Assembly (NCBI GenBank): GCA_030386875.1
Contig: CM059572.1
Coordinates: 41,147,732-41,211,731 of the forward strand
DNA length: 64,000 bases
Direction of reading: 5' to 3'
From: Morinoia aosen
Lineage: Eukaryota > Arthropoda > Malacostraca > Amphipoda > Talitridae
In this document: positions 46,645-57,844 of the stretch, piece after piece
How the letters are laid out: every line of letters starts with the position of its first letter
Position numbering within the stretch: position 1 is the stretch's first letter
The notes under the pieces: model-generated
What the model was told of the DNA's origin: nothing
The model's database searches: none
The model's input: only the letters and a program-made list of their open reading frames with translations
Translations under genes and position numbers: made by a program

Positions 46645-47940
46645 CAATAGCTCAAAGTCATATTACCCCCAGAAACAATTACTGAGTCTGGTTAAGCGGG
46701 CTCTCCGTCCACGCATAGTTTTTTTTTCAAACGAAATAAATGTACAGGGAGCTCATGGAATCGAACTCGTGACTTATAAGTTACCGCGCCAGCACGCTAC
46801 CGACTGCGCCACCAATCACCCTAAAAGGTGATCGATGCACAACGAAAGCAATGCATGGCACGGCGAAAGCGGGCTCTTCCGTCCACGCATATAATTTTCC
46901 CTTATGTATCAATAGCTCAAAGTCATATTACCCCCAGAAACAATTACTGAGTCTGGTTAAGCGGGCTCTCCGTCCACGCATAGGTTTTTTTTCAAACGAA
47001 ATAAATGTACAGGGAGCTCATGGAATCGAACTCGTGACTTATAAGTTACCGCGCCAGCACGCTACCGACTGCGCCACCAATCACCCTAAAAGGTGATCGA
47101 TGCACAACGAAAGCAATGCATGGCACGGCGTAAGCGGGCTCTTCCGTCCACGCATATAATTTTCCCTTATGTATCAATAGCTCAAAGTCATATTACCCCC
47201 AGAAACTTTGAGTCATTAAATTTGAGTCATTGAGCTATTGATACATAAGGGAAAATTATATGCGTGGACGGAAGAGCCCGCTTTCGCCGTGCCATGCATT
47301 GCTTTCGTTGTGCATCGATCACCTTTTAGGGTGATTGGTGGCGCAGTCGGTAGCGTGCTGGCGCGGTAACTTATAAGTCACGAGTTCGATTCCATGAGCT
47401 CCCTGTACATTTATTTCGTTTGAAAAAAAAACCTATGCGTGGACGGAGAGCCCGCTTAACCAGACTCAGTAATTGTTTCTGGGGGTAATATGACTTTGAG
47501 CTATTGATACATAAGGGAAAATTATATGCGTGGACGGAAGAGCCCGCTTTCGCCGTGCCATGCATTGCTTTCGTTGTGCATCGATCACCTTTTAGGGTGA
47601 TTGGTGGCGCAGTCGGTAGCGTGCTGGCGCGGTAACTTATAAGTCACGAGTTCGATTCCATGAGCTCCCTGTACATTTATTTCGTTTGAAAAAAAACCTA
47701 TGCGTGGACGGAGAGCCCGCTTAACCAGACTCAGTAATTGTTTCTGGGGGTAATATGACTTTGAGCTATTGATACATAAGGGAAAATTATATGCGTGGAC
47801 GGAAGAGCCCGCTTTCGCCGTGCCATGCATTGCTTTCGTTGTGCATCGATCACCTTTTAGGGTGATTGGTGGCGCAGTCGGTAGCGTGCTGGCGCGGTAA
47901 CTTATAAGTCACGAGTTCGATTCCATGAGCTCCCTGTACA
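46645..47940. repeat. Inverted head-to-head array of 265-bp units with tRNA-derived heads
   Basis: The left half (46645-47206) has two full minus-strand units with starts 265 bp apart (46645, 46910, 47175). The right half (about 47231-47940) has plus-strand units with matching points at 47235, 47501 and 47766. The centre is near 47208. Each unit contains an A box TGGCGCAGTCGGTAGCGTG, an anticodon-like loop CTTATAA and a B box GAGTTCGATTCC, then a body with GCGTGGACGGAGAGCCCGC and GCGTGGACGGAAGAGCCCGC. Units are nearly identical. T- and acceptor stems do not pair properly, so they are SINE-like, not tRNA genes. Confidence 0.88.
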
Positions 47941-47991
47941 TTTATATATACATACATATATATATACACACACACATGTGCGCCCACCGAG

Positions 47992-48002
47992 TATATAAAT
48001 AG
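47992..48002 (+). promoter_or_regulatory. TATA box of outer LTR
   Basis: TATATAAATAG, with a GC-rich initiator region about 30 bp downstream. Expected to start element transcription in the R region. Confidence 0.65.
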
Positions 48003-48221
48003 AACCGGCAAGAGACATCGCCGTTCATTAGCGGTGGCCTGCCGTAGAGGTAGCATCTAAAAAGAGTCGTCGCTGTACAGTAGCGGAAGCGTGACTGTCG
48101 AGGAAGCACCTGTACAGATCACAGATGCGTTATAGAAGTAACACTACTTCGTATCAGCCCCTACCGTCCGATCTAACAGATTCTTTGCCAATTCCGAAGC
48201 CTGTGCCAATTCCGAAGTACC

Positions 48222-48227
48222 AATAAA
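48222..48227 (+). promoter_or_regulatory. Polyadenylation signal in outer LTR
   Basis: AATAAA about 225 bp downstream of the TATA box and 82 bp before the LTR end. Confidence 0.55.
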
Positions 48228-48313
48228 GGATAACCACGTTACTGCATTTGAGTCACTCCCGAACCTCATTCGCGTTAGTTTCGACCTGTACACGGAAAGG
48301 GCCGGAACATTTC

Positions 48314-48331
48314 TGGTGGTCAGTATGGGGA
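48314..48331 (+). other. Primer-binding-like site of outer element
   Basis: TGGTGGTCAGTATGGGGA, four bases after the LTR end. It differs at one base from the site at 1240-1257 in the BEL/Pao element. The tRNA was not identified. Confidence 0.6.
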
Positions 48332-48850
48332 TGCCACATTAAAGATATCCACATTGCCGCATTGCCACATTGCCATTGAAGAAGAAAGATATCAAGAATT
48401 GATCTTCGGTTCTGCTGATCCGTGATCTTAAGTGTGAGGAGTGTCACCCTGTTTGGAGTAACGTCGCATAGTTATCACATTACTTCAGAGCATCGAGAAA
48501 AGGAAGTAGGACGTCAGCGCAGAAAATCGAAGTTCTTGGAAAGAACTTCGAGGGAGAAAAAAATCGAAAATTTACACGCTACTCAGTCTTCACCAATCTG
48601 GATCATCGCTACTCAAAGGAGAAGAAGAAGTGAAAGGGTCCAGATCAACAACCTGATCTGTCGACGAGATCTACGCATTTACGCACCGTCATCTGCAACG
48701 AGAAGATCGACGAGATCTACGCATCGCCAGAATATTGTTCAACGTCACCAACTAGCTTCGCATAGCAAGTTGAGTATACGCCGGTAATGTTTGCTTGCGA
48801 ATCAAATAAGCATGCGCTCAATTTAATGATTATACATAATCATTATAAAT

Positions 48851-49158
48851 TTAATAAATAAGAAGTTCTCTATGTAAAACTTTTTGAGCAGCATAGGCAT
48901 TGCAAGCGCAGTGAGCACGCTGACTCTTGGTGAGTGGGAGAGCCTGAACGCGGAAGCATTTGTGAGGCGGTAGTCCATTGTGAATGAACAATTGAAGGAA
49001 GTTGTAGCCATTGTTCTCTAGCACATAAGAGTAAGCTGAAGCAGACTGCCTCTGTCCAGTGTGGTGCCAGACTTCACGAGTGTAGGTGTTGAGAGAGTAA
49101 CAGTCACGCAGCTTGACTGGGTCCTTTGTGGTGCTGAAATAGCCTGTTTTAAAGTCCA
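48851..49158 (-). other. Unrecognised exon-like open frame on minus strand within the outer element leader
   Basis: Minus-strand sequence with a strong acceptor AACTCACATTTTCAG|TGG at 49158 opens for about 102 codons to TAA at 48851. The protein includes YSLNTYTREVWHHTG, YVLENNGYNFLQLF and GLPPHKCFRVQ and does not look like any retrotransposon domain or family I recognise. It is antisense to the element and lies between its primer-binding site and gag. It could be a captured last exon of a host gene, or a chance frame. Confidence 0.45.
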
Positions 49159-50530
49159 CTGAAAATGTGAGTTACCATTTTATTGTATGTAGAATATTTT
49201 CATTAAATGTGTGTAGAACATTTTTCTCTTAATGGTAATTAGAGGTCTAAGAATATAAGAGTATTTTGTGTTTATGTCGGACAGTGACTCTGACGGATAC
49301 GAGTACATAAGAACTATTCCGTATGTGACTGGCTTTGGAAGATTATCAATTCCTATTTTTTCCGCGAAGTCGACTTCAATACCTGTCACCATGACGACCA
49401 CCACCACAGTCACCGCTGTTACCAGTGCAGTCACTACCACAGTTATCCCTGTCACTAGTACAGTTACCACTGTGACGACTTCTATTGTCGGTCCGATACC
49501 TAGTGTTGTAATTGCTGGGCAGGATCTGCCGCAGTTTCGGGGTAGACGACGTAGGAATGATCCGGACTTCATAGAAAATAAGTCACTAGAAACGCATATA
49601 AAGAATGTGCGAGCATATTTTAATATGCTGTCAGATAATTCGGAAGAGGCAAAATTAAATTTATTGTTGCGAACTGCAGACAAGCGGGTAGGAGACTTCA
49701 ATACTGTTGTCGCTTCCATAATTAGTGAAGGTTATGATTTAAGTTTCGAAGAAGTCGTACACCTGTTAGAGAATATCTACGTCTCAAAAGGTGGAAGATC
49801 TCTGCACGCGGTCGCCTGTGATCTAAATAACGTACGCCTAAAACGTAATGATGCTTTAGCAAGTCAGTTTGTTGCTATCCTGTCCAAAATCCGTAAGCTA
49901 ACCCACAGAATAATGAACAGCCCGGAGTGCTCAAACAGAGCCCACCCCTATGTAGTAAATTGTCCCGATCCTGTTGCTCTCGATAAGTATGTCGAGAATA
50001 CTTTAATTGTTGCGTTAGCTATGGCCATCATCAACCCCCTAGTAACAGAAGATTTTTCCAAAAAACTTTTTAACAAACCCTTTAACTCGTCGGAAGAGCT
50101 CCTTCAAAGAATTGTGACTGTCATTCGGAATTTTCCCGAGGATAAGCAAGTGTTAGCGACTCGATCTGAGAGATCTGTGGAAATCTATTGTGCAGAGGAT
50201 GACCATTCGTCCGAATCAAACTTTGATGCAGCCTATGATGAGGCCGAAGTGCATACAATGACAAGAGGCGGATTTCAAGGTAGAGGTAGGACGCGTAGGC
50301 CCTACTCGAGACCAAGTTTCCCAAGACCAACTTTCCGTGCTAGACCTCACATAAAATCTTTTGTTGGAGATCGTGAATTAGGAACTCTAGAAGTCCAGGC
50401 ATTAGAGACAGCTACTGAAGCAAGGCGTTGCTCGAATTGTAACAGTAATGTGTGTGTCTGCCAAGGACAAGGTGCGTCGGTAACCACTGTGGCTAGGAAA
50501 CCGACTGATTGGTACAAACCAGGTTCATGT

Positions 50531-50534
50531 CAGA
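50531..50534. other. Target-site duplication CAGA (left copy)
   Basis: CAGA directly precedes the left LTR of the inner element; the second copy is at 59345-59348. Four bases is usual for gypsy-type integration. Confidence 0.9.
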
Positions 50535-51420
50535 TGTTGTATTCTCTTTTCTTTATAGAATCCGAGTTTATGATTTTTCAAATTTTCTTTCTTTTCAAGT
50601 CTAAAAATCAAAGGAGTTTTTTTCCGAAAGGAAACACGATTCTTTCAACGTGGCCACGTCATTTTTACTTGTTATGATGAAAGGTGTACACAAAATATGA
50701 CAATGGGGTAGATGAGACTAGCAAATATATAGAAACAATTGTTACTTAGGTCTCACGCAACTTGAGTATGCAGCGGTGACGAAGTTTTATAATAAGGTCT
50801 CGAATTGTACGTTAAATTATTACGTGACGTTAACACAGAGTCAGGGACTAATACGGAGTGCCGGCCGTATGCAAACAAAATAAGTGAAGTGGCACGACGA
50901 GACCTTCTAGTGATGGAGCTTCGCTCTCTAATGATGATGCCCTAACCCTCGTCGAACCCTTTAAGTAGCTGTCGTGCTGCAGGAGTCACCGCAGCTGATC
51001 ATAGCCGTTGAAGTTGACGCCCGCAGTCTCGTCGCGGCTACTCATTGCCACTCGGCCACTCTGCCACTCGCTTGCTGCCACTCGCCGATCGCCCTTGTTT
51101 GTTGTGGCTATGGCCCAGCCTCCAGCCTGCTGAGACCGGGCTGCTGTTGCCATCCACACGCTGCCATGCTGCCATGCCGCTGCCACGCTGATGCCACCTC
51201 GCTGCCACGTTGCCACGCTGTAGTTGGGAGCGCAGGCGTCGCCTTCTCCTTTTTTTGTAACGGCCGAGCCCTCGCTGGGTACACATCGACATCTGGCGCG
51301 TTGTATACTGCTGAGCTTTGAAATTTCCTGATAGCAGAGTTCGGTGTAAGCTCTCACGTCCAACCGCCCTTTACTCTTTTTTGTGGCGAAAACTTAACGG
51401 TTCGTATTCGTGACACAACA
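50535..51420 (-). repeat. Inner element 3' LTR
   Basis: 886 bp, pair of 58459-59344. Contains a GC-rich degenerate (GCTGCCAC)n stretch at about 51040-51210; the ~115-codon frames there occur identically in the other LTR and are not genes. Confidence 0.93.
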
Positions 51421-51434
51421 GAATCCCCCCAACC
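51421..51434 (-). other. Polypurine tract of inner element
   Basis: On the minus strand GGTTGGGGGGATTC immediately precedes the 3' LTR; primes plus-strand DNA synthesis in this class. Confidence 0.7.
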
Positions 51435-53110
51435 TATATTAATCAACATCCTCCTGGATGTAAAATGGAAGTTTCCGTCTACTGAAGTCACGCCTCTGAG
51501 ATTCGTACTTCATTGCAGGGGCGAAATTAGACAAGCCTTGAGATTTGTGCTTCTGACGCACTTCTGAATCGAAGATCTTGAACAAGCGATAGCTCATTGT
51601 GGTCGTCGGGACGTCCTATTCCAATTCACTATCGAAGACCTTCTCTCTTGGCTAATGACGTTCTATCAGAGGCCTTCTGAAGACGTTCAAAGGGGTAAAA
51701 ACCATCCTAATAAAATATCGAATATGCAATCGATCAGTCTATACTCGACCTCCTGCGTGTAGTTACTACGGACATATTGCTGTCCAACGGTATCTTCTTT
51801 ATTTTTTCTTCGCCGTTGTTGAATCCGTGTCCGGCGAAAATATAGATGTTCAGGGGAAAGTCCAGTCCTTTGTACGAGTGGGTGTACTGTTGCTGCAGAT
51901 GGGAAGCTGGGTCCGCCTATTGCGCCACGTCCAGCTGTGGTCGAGGCGTGCCAGGACAGCTGAGGCGAGCCCTTTAATAGCAAGGTCGTCTGTGGTCGGC
52001 GCGCAGCAGAAGCGTGTTGTGACGGCGGGCAGGCCACGGTACTGCAGCCCAGGCGTCGATGGCACACAGTGCTCTCACACTCTGCCTCTCGGCCGCTGCG
52101 CTGGTGCACTGGCGAGCGGTGTGTGAGTGCTGTTCAGGCCTCCGCCTGTCGCTCGCTTGCCCAGCGTGCCGTAGTCGGTCGTTCGTCTGCCTGCCTCAGT
52201 TGACACTGAGGTGCTGTAACAACCGTTCTACATTAATTTCAGCGCTTGGCAAGATTTTCTCTCGGATTTCTTTTGACTTATCGTAATCAATTGTGTCCAT
52301 CTACTCATCACATCTGCCCCATGCCATTTACAGCCCGGTGTATCATCCTTCGATTGTGTTTTAACTAGATCAAGTAATCTAAAGCAATAAGCTCAAAGAA
52401 ATCCTTTAGAGAACATTATAACTAACACAAAATGAAATAAATGAAAGGTAAATTAAATTGATGAGAGATCAAAGTAATCTAACGCAATAAGCTCAAAGAA
52501 ATCCGTTAGAGAACACAAAATGAAATAAATGCATGGTAAACGAAATTAATGAGAAACACATAATATGACATTCAATATCTCGAATAATTAGTGGGCTGTA
52601 AAGGAAAGTTCCTACGTATTAGCACGCATTCCTGGGGAAGAGCTATGAAAAGACATACGAACGGGTTACAAATTTGACATCGAGTAAAATTTCTAACTGG
52701 TTAATGAGCATCATCAAGGTAAATACAAAAATTGATTCATAAATTGACATTAATCATGTAATACATCACACCCGCATTTCGCTGGAGAAATCATTTAACT
52801 TTAAGTCGAAGCACTTATCCTAAAATTGAAATATGAAAGAAATGTTAAACACAAGGGAAATGATTAGAAAACCTTAATATTAAACATAGAACATTTGGGA
52901 GTGAAATGAGATAATCATTATTGAAGTTTTGGGACGGGGAAAATCAGTTAATTCTAAGTCAAGGCACGTATCCTAGATTTGTAATACGAAAGAAATGTTA
53001 AACACAAGGGAAATGATTAGAAAACATTAATATTAAACATAGTACATCTTTAGAATGAAATGGAGCAATCATCATCGAAGTTTTGGGACGTCCTTGCGAG
53101 ACACAAATAA
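51435..53110 (-). other. Inner element 3' non-coding region with internal duplications
   Basis: No env-like frame was found; the best minus-strand frame (140 codons at 51687-52109) lacks signal peptide and membrane segments. About 138 bp at 52800-52937 recur at 52955-53092 (shared GAAAGAAATGTTAAACACAA and GGAAATGATTAGAAAAC), and about 65 bp near 52366-52435 recur at 52470-52535 (shared GCAATAAGCTCAAAGAAATC). Confidence 0.75.
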
Positions 53111-55384
53111 TCATACATAGTTTGGGCGTCTCGTCCGATTTCTCAGAGAGTACCTAGGAATCATTCCTTCATTCCTCTGGCTTGTGCTCGGCACTGTAGG
53201 AATGTCGTTCGTCTCTGCCCCTTGCAGTTCGTCCTTTTCTTCGTCGTTGTTGAAAGGAAAGGCCATGGCGTCGTCAAGATAAGCACGTTTCACACGGTTC
53301 AGGTGTACGGTCTGCTCCTTTCGGTCTGAATATAGACCTCTGATAGTGATGTTATTTCCACGTCTGGAGATAATTCTGTACGGGCCTCGGAACCTCGATG
53401 GAAAGGCTCTGTCCTCGACACACCCTCCTTCATTCCTCAACATAATAAGGTCCCCAGCTTGGACATCACATTCTTTGGCCGTTCGATTGTAGATCTTCGC
53501 CGCAGCTTGCCTGGCCGCCTCAGAGTTTTTTCTAACAGCAGCAAATGCTTTGGACAGTCGGAGCGAGCCTTCAGTTGAATACTCTTTGTCACATGCGTAG
53601 TTTATAGGCTGCTCCTTGAAGATGTCGTGGAAGGGAAGGTTTGCGTCTCGGCCGTAGAACAGAAAGAACGGCGTGTCCTTAATCGCAGTCTGATAGGAAG
53701 TATTCACCGCGAGAGTCGCAAAGGGAACGCTCTCGTCCCAAGTGAACTTATCTTCAGCCGCTAAGTGAGAGATTGCAGTCTTTAAGATACCGTTCATTCT
53801 CTCGCAGCAACCGTTCGCCATCGCGTGGTAAGCAGTCGTCGTTTGTGACCTCGCTTTGAGATTTTTGCAGACGTCCTGGAATAACCTATTGGTAAATTCG
53901 CTGCCTCTGTCACTGACGATCGTATTCGGGGCAGAGAATTTTCCGACGTATTGGACAAAAGCTCTGGTGACAGTATCCGCAGACTTATCTGTAAGGGGAT
54001 AAGCATCAACATACCTAGTAAAATGATCAACTATCGTTTGAAGGTATTTGTTGCCTGCGTAACTAACAGGAAGCTCAACAAGGTCAACTGCAACTCTTTC
54101 AAGGGGATATGAAATTTCAGGGAATTTTCCCAAGGGAACTTTAAATTGACCCTGCCATTTTGTTCGTTGGCAAGCTAGACATTTCTTTACATAGTCTTTG
54201 ACGTCACGAATTTGATTAATCCAGAAGAATTTATCTCTGGCACGTTCAAGAGTTCTCAGGAAACCCATATGAGCGGACAAATCGTTGTCATAGCTCAACT
54301 TTAAAGCTACCTTAACTAAAGACTTAGGAATGACTATTTGTACATTACTTCTACCGTTTCTGCGTTTCTTTCTCGACAATCTACACAGGACATTGTTCTC
54401 ATCAATAAAATATTCGTCAATGTTTGAAATCTTAGTATCACCCAAGTCATTGCCAGTTAACAAGTTTCTTACACCAGACCAAAGTGAGTCCTTTTCTTGC
54501 TCTGAAACAACATCATCCAGGCTCAATTGCTTTGCCTCGACGGCAACACTCTTATCACGTTCACTGTACACGGGTGGAGGGCACACGTCGTCGACGGGAG
54601 CATCTGTCGCATTATTATTAGAACAAGGCTTAATTCTAGAAGGAACATCAGCATTAATTTTAGGATCATTCTTATTACTACAGTTGGATTCAGCAGTGTC
54701 AACGATAGCGTTGACGATTCTTTCGGATCTAGACAAATAGTCGGGCAAATGGTGTTGTGCTCCCGGCTTGTACCGAACAGAGAAATTATATTCCTGGAGA
54801 AGCAGAGCCCATCTTGAAATACGGTGGTTACCTGTTTTATTAGCAAAAATGAACGTTCAGGGACGGTGATCTGTTACTACGACAAATTCATTTAAGTACA
54901 GGTACGCATCATAATGTTTGATTGAATCATGAATAGCAAGAGCTTCGAGTTCTGTTGCAGAGTACTTAAGTTCATTTCCTTTTAATTTACGACTATAATA
55001 TGCCACAGGCAACTCAATGCCGTCGAGCATCTGAAGTAATGCCCCTCCAATTGCAATGCCCGAGGCATCAGTGTGCAACACAAACTCTCTCTGAAAGTCA
55101 GGAAATTTAAGTATAGGCGCAGACACAAGTTTATCTTTCAAGTCATCGAAAGCTCGCTGATGGACGTCAGTCCACTTAAATACATTCGCCTTTTTTGTAA
55201 GCTCGGTTAGAGGTGCCGCGATATGAGCATAATTTTTAATGAACTTTCTAAAGAATCCGGTAGAGCCTAAGAATCTCTTCACCTCTTTAACACTCCTAGG
55301 TCTCAAAGCATCCGCTAAAGCTCGCACTTTGTCAGGTCTGGGAGTTAGTCCCTCTGAACTGACCTTGATACCAAGGAAAGTCAC
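53111..55384 (-). pseudogene. Inner element pol, 3' part: RNase H and integrase (one in-frame stop)
   Basis: RT thumb and RNase H start at 55384 (FLGIKVSSEGLTPRPDKV, VLHTDASGIAIGGALLQ) and run to a TGA at 54859-54857 right after a TDHRP motif. The same frame then continues to 53111. Integrase: zinc-binding region with SAHMGFLRT and CLACQ (the first expected His is replaced by Tyr), catalytic D/D/E at VDLVELP, SDRGSEF and NGCCERMNG, then a C-terminal GPYRIISRRG chromatin-contact region. The stop would truncate the polyprotein before integrase. Confidence 0.88.
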
Positions 55385-55385
55385 G

Positions 55386-57019
55386 CTACTCGCAGCAAAT
55401 TGGCATTTTTTTGAGGCTTAGTTTGAAGCCTGTAGCAGCTGTTTGAAGCAACGCCTTATCCAAATGTTCGACATGAGTCTCGAAATTTTTTGAATAGATG
55501 ATGATGTCGTCAACGTAACAGAACAGAAATTTTGAAATGAATGGGGAAAAAGCCATATTAACTGCTCTTTGAAGTGCAGCTGCGGATGTGATAAGACCCT
55601 GGGGTGACCGGCAGTACCTGTAACTACCTGTAGGCGTTCTGAAAGCGGTGATGTCCCTGCTCTCGGGAGACAGTTCAATCTGATGGTAGGAGCTTCGCAT
55701 ATCAAGGGTCGTGAATAAATTTGAGTCCTTTAGACTTTCGAGGGTGTCAGTCATATGCGGGATTGGAAAAGAATCCTTCCTACAAATCTTATTGATAAGT
55801 CGGAAGTCAACTACGATCCGATGTGAACCATCACTTTTACGTACAGCTAAGATTGGGGAAGACCAAGGCGAAAAACTTGGTTCAATAACTTTTTGCCTGA
55901 GCATCTCCTGGACATGCTCTTCAACCAATTGTTTTGTAGCGTGTGGAACTCGATACTGCGGGGTATTTATGGGGGAGTGTTCCTGAACGTCTAATCTATG
56001 CACAGCATTTCGCGCATGACCAATCTCGTCTCTCACCGCGAACGCATTCCTGTGTTCATTAATCAAATTTACCAGGGTCGTTCTCTGATCTAAATTCAAG
56101 TGAGACAAATCAACCTCGTCTATCATTTCATTGAATTCAGGCTCCCGACGCCTCTCTGCGTCACGTATGAGCCTGCTATTCCTAGCCTTGGTCTGCCTAT
56201 CCTGGTCAGTCTGGCACCGAGCTGACTCGCTCGCTTGCCCACCGTCCCTGTGCACTACTGCTGCCACCGCATCATAGGCCTTGCGCTGTGCCTGAGCTCG
56301 AGCATCACTTTCGCTTTCGTCTGAGCCAGACTCCGGCTCTTCAATAGCAACATCTAGGGTAGCACAAATTTTATTTCTAGGTACAAGAACATTCTTATCA
56401 TTATAATTTACAAAAACTACAGGCACGGTACCATCACGGACAGTGGCTAACGTGCGAGGTACTGCTATTCCTTTGCACGTAACGCTCTGTTTTAGGACGA
56501 CTGTTTTTCCATTCATGTGCTTGGGAACTCTCAAAAAGGAATGACATAACGTGCCTCCTTCAACAGTCAGATCATGTGACATTCTTGCGACACTGAATGA
56601 TGCATCCTCAGATTGTTTCACAAAATTCACTGAATTAGAAGCAGCAACTGATTGAAATGGGTAAACTTTATCGTTAATTCTCACGTGACCTTTCTCACTC
56701 TGACTGTATTTTATTTCAACGCCGAACCTCTTAAGGAAATCTCGGCCTATCAAGACAGCTCCGGGGAAGTAAGAATCTTCCACAATAATAGCGGAATGGC
56801 GATACTCAACATCACCTAGTTTAAATCTCAAGTCAATCGTACCTCGAGTGTGGAGATTATCTCCATTTACAGAACAAAGAACTTTAGTGCATCGTTTAAT
56901 TCGGGGAAGAGTTTTGAATAATTTGTTAATTACACAAGATTTCACAAGAGTCACGGAAGAGCCTGAATCAACGAAGGTAGAGCACTTTTTCTGTTCAACA
57001 TTTAATAAAATTACGGGGG
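55386..57019 (-). pseudogene. Inner element pol, 5' part: protease and reverse transcriptase (ends in a frameshift)
   Basis: The pol frame is -1 relative to gag and overlaps its end. Protease active site VDSGSSVTL lies about 56950-56975. A linker rich in charged residues follows, then the RT: WSSPILAVRKSDGSHR, TLDMRSSYHQI and YVDDIIIYSK near 55500. At about 55408-55415 a run of seven A (minus strand) shifts the frame and brings a stop at 55386; the other frame resumes at once in the next piece. This may be a true mutation or a homopolymer assembly error. Confidence 0.88.
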
Positions 57020-57844
57020 AAAAGCTTTTCGGTTGCTGTAGTAGTTTTTTGACTTTACTGCGGCGATGTCACCATTCTGACTCGGATGGCCGTTGAATTT
57101 ACGTTGATAATTATTAAAGGGGCGTGCCTTTTGGTGTGAAGCACTCTGCCATTTAAATGGGTTCTTAGGCTGGTACGCTCGCTTTTGTGGTGAGTTGTAT
57201 TGACATTTCTCCACCACTACATCACTCTCATGGGCTCGCCTTTTGCGGTTCAACAAAGATCTTTCTTCGATCAAAGATTCCTCAATTGACCTCGCTTTGT
57301 CTAGGAGTTTTGTCACACTCTCAGGGTCAAAATCATGTGATAATTTTTCACTGATCTTGGGGTTCATATTTTTAATGATAGTCGGGATTAGAATTTTTTG
57401 TGCATTGGCATCCTCGTAGTGCCATTCTTGGCCGAACACGTCTTTCCAGCTAGCTAGAACGCGAGTTGCAAATGCATTGACACTCTCATCATTCTCTTGA
57501 CGCAGACTAAATAGGATTTTATGAACGGTTTTTCTATAATTTACAGCCCCCTTGTACACAGAAATAAGCCAAGTCTTGACATCTTCCAGTGTGACCAATT
57601 GGTCGGACTTGAGGACATAAGAATCCCAAGCCTTCCCGGTAAGAGCATTTTTCAAATAACGACATTGCAAATCGATGTCATTCGTGTAGATGTCAACTCT
57701 GGTTTGAAAGTGTTTTAAAAATGAAGTTACACAGCCTTCGCCGTTAAATTTAGGCAGATCAATTGCATGATTTAAAGTGACAAAATTGTTTTGAGTATTC
57801 TCACCGTTGTTATTTTGGTTATCTTCATTATCGTTCCCTGCCAT
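57011..57844 (-). CDS. Inner element gag, intact (277 aa)
   Basis: ATG at 57844, TAA at 57013-57011. Begins MAGNDNEDNQNNNGEN (acidic, Asn-rich), then a helical capsid-type region with LPKFNGEG, FLKHFQTRVDIY, YLKNALTGKAWDSY and FATRVLASWKDVFG, and a basic C terminus with KRRAHES and repeated Lys/Arg/Asn/Gln. No CCHC knuckle is present; RNA binding may rest on the basic tail. The run TTTTCCCCC just before the stop (57015-57023) is where a -1 shift into pol could occur. Confidence 0.85.
   Translation of the reverse strand: MAGNDNEDNQNNNGENTQNNFVTLNHAIDLPKFNGEGCVTSFLKHFQTRVDIYTNDIDLQCRYLKNALTGKAWDSYVLKSDQLVTLEDVKTWLISVYKGAVNYRKTVHKILFSLRQENDESVNAFATRVLASWKDVFGQEWHYEDANAQKILIPTIIKNMNPKISEKLSHDFDPESVTKLLDKARSIEESLIEERSLLNRKRRAHESDVVVEKCQYNSPQKRAYQPKNPFKWQSASHQKARPFNNYQRKFNGHPSQNGDIAAVKSKNYYSNRKAFPP

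Larger units (their letters stand above)
47977..48309 (+). repeat. 5' LTR of outer gypsy-like element (boundaries provisional)
   Basis: Starts TGTGCGCCCACC and ends GGCCGGAACA just before the primer-binding-like site. It contains a TATA box and a downstream AATAAA in LTR order. The 3' LTR is outside the window, so the ends were placed by TG..CA rule and signals only. A position a few bases away, or a start at 47934, is possible. Confidence 0.6.

Noticed and set aside
46353-46831. Tyr/Ile-rich frames of about 100 codons
   Set aside because: ATATATACAT microsatellite read as protein.
46645-47940. Genuine tRNA genes in the 265-bp units
   Set aside because: A and B boxes are present, but the acceptor and T stems do not pair and the 3' side runs into SINE body.
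46851-48056. Several 64-81-codon frames containing [13 protein letters not shown]
   Set aside because: They are translations of the tRNA-like head and body of the 265-bp repeat unit.
48422-48787. 121-codon plus-strand frame in the outer element leader
   Set aside because: Non-ATG start, basic low-complexity composition, lies in the untranslated leader before gag.
50974-51363. 115- and 125-codon frames in the inner LTR
   Set aside because: They occur identically in both LTRs, are GC-rich low-complexity sequence and match no protein family.
51421-53110. env gene of the inner element
   Set aside because: No frame with a signal peptide, membrane anchor or furin-type site; the region is repeated non-coding DNA.
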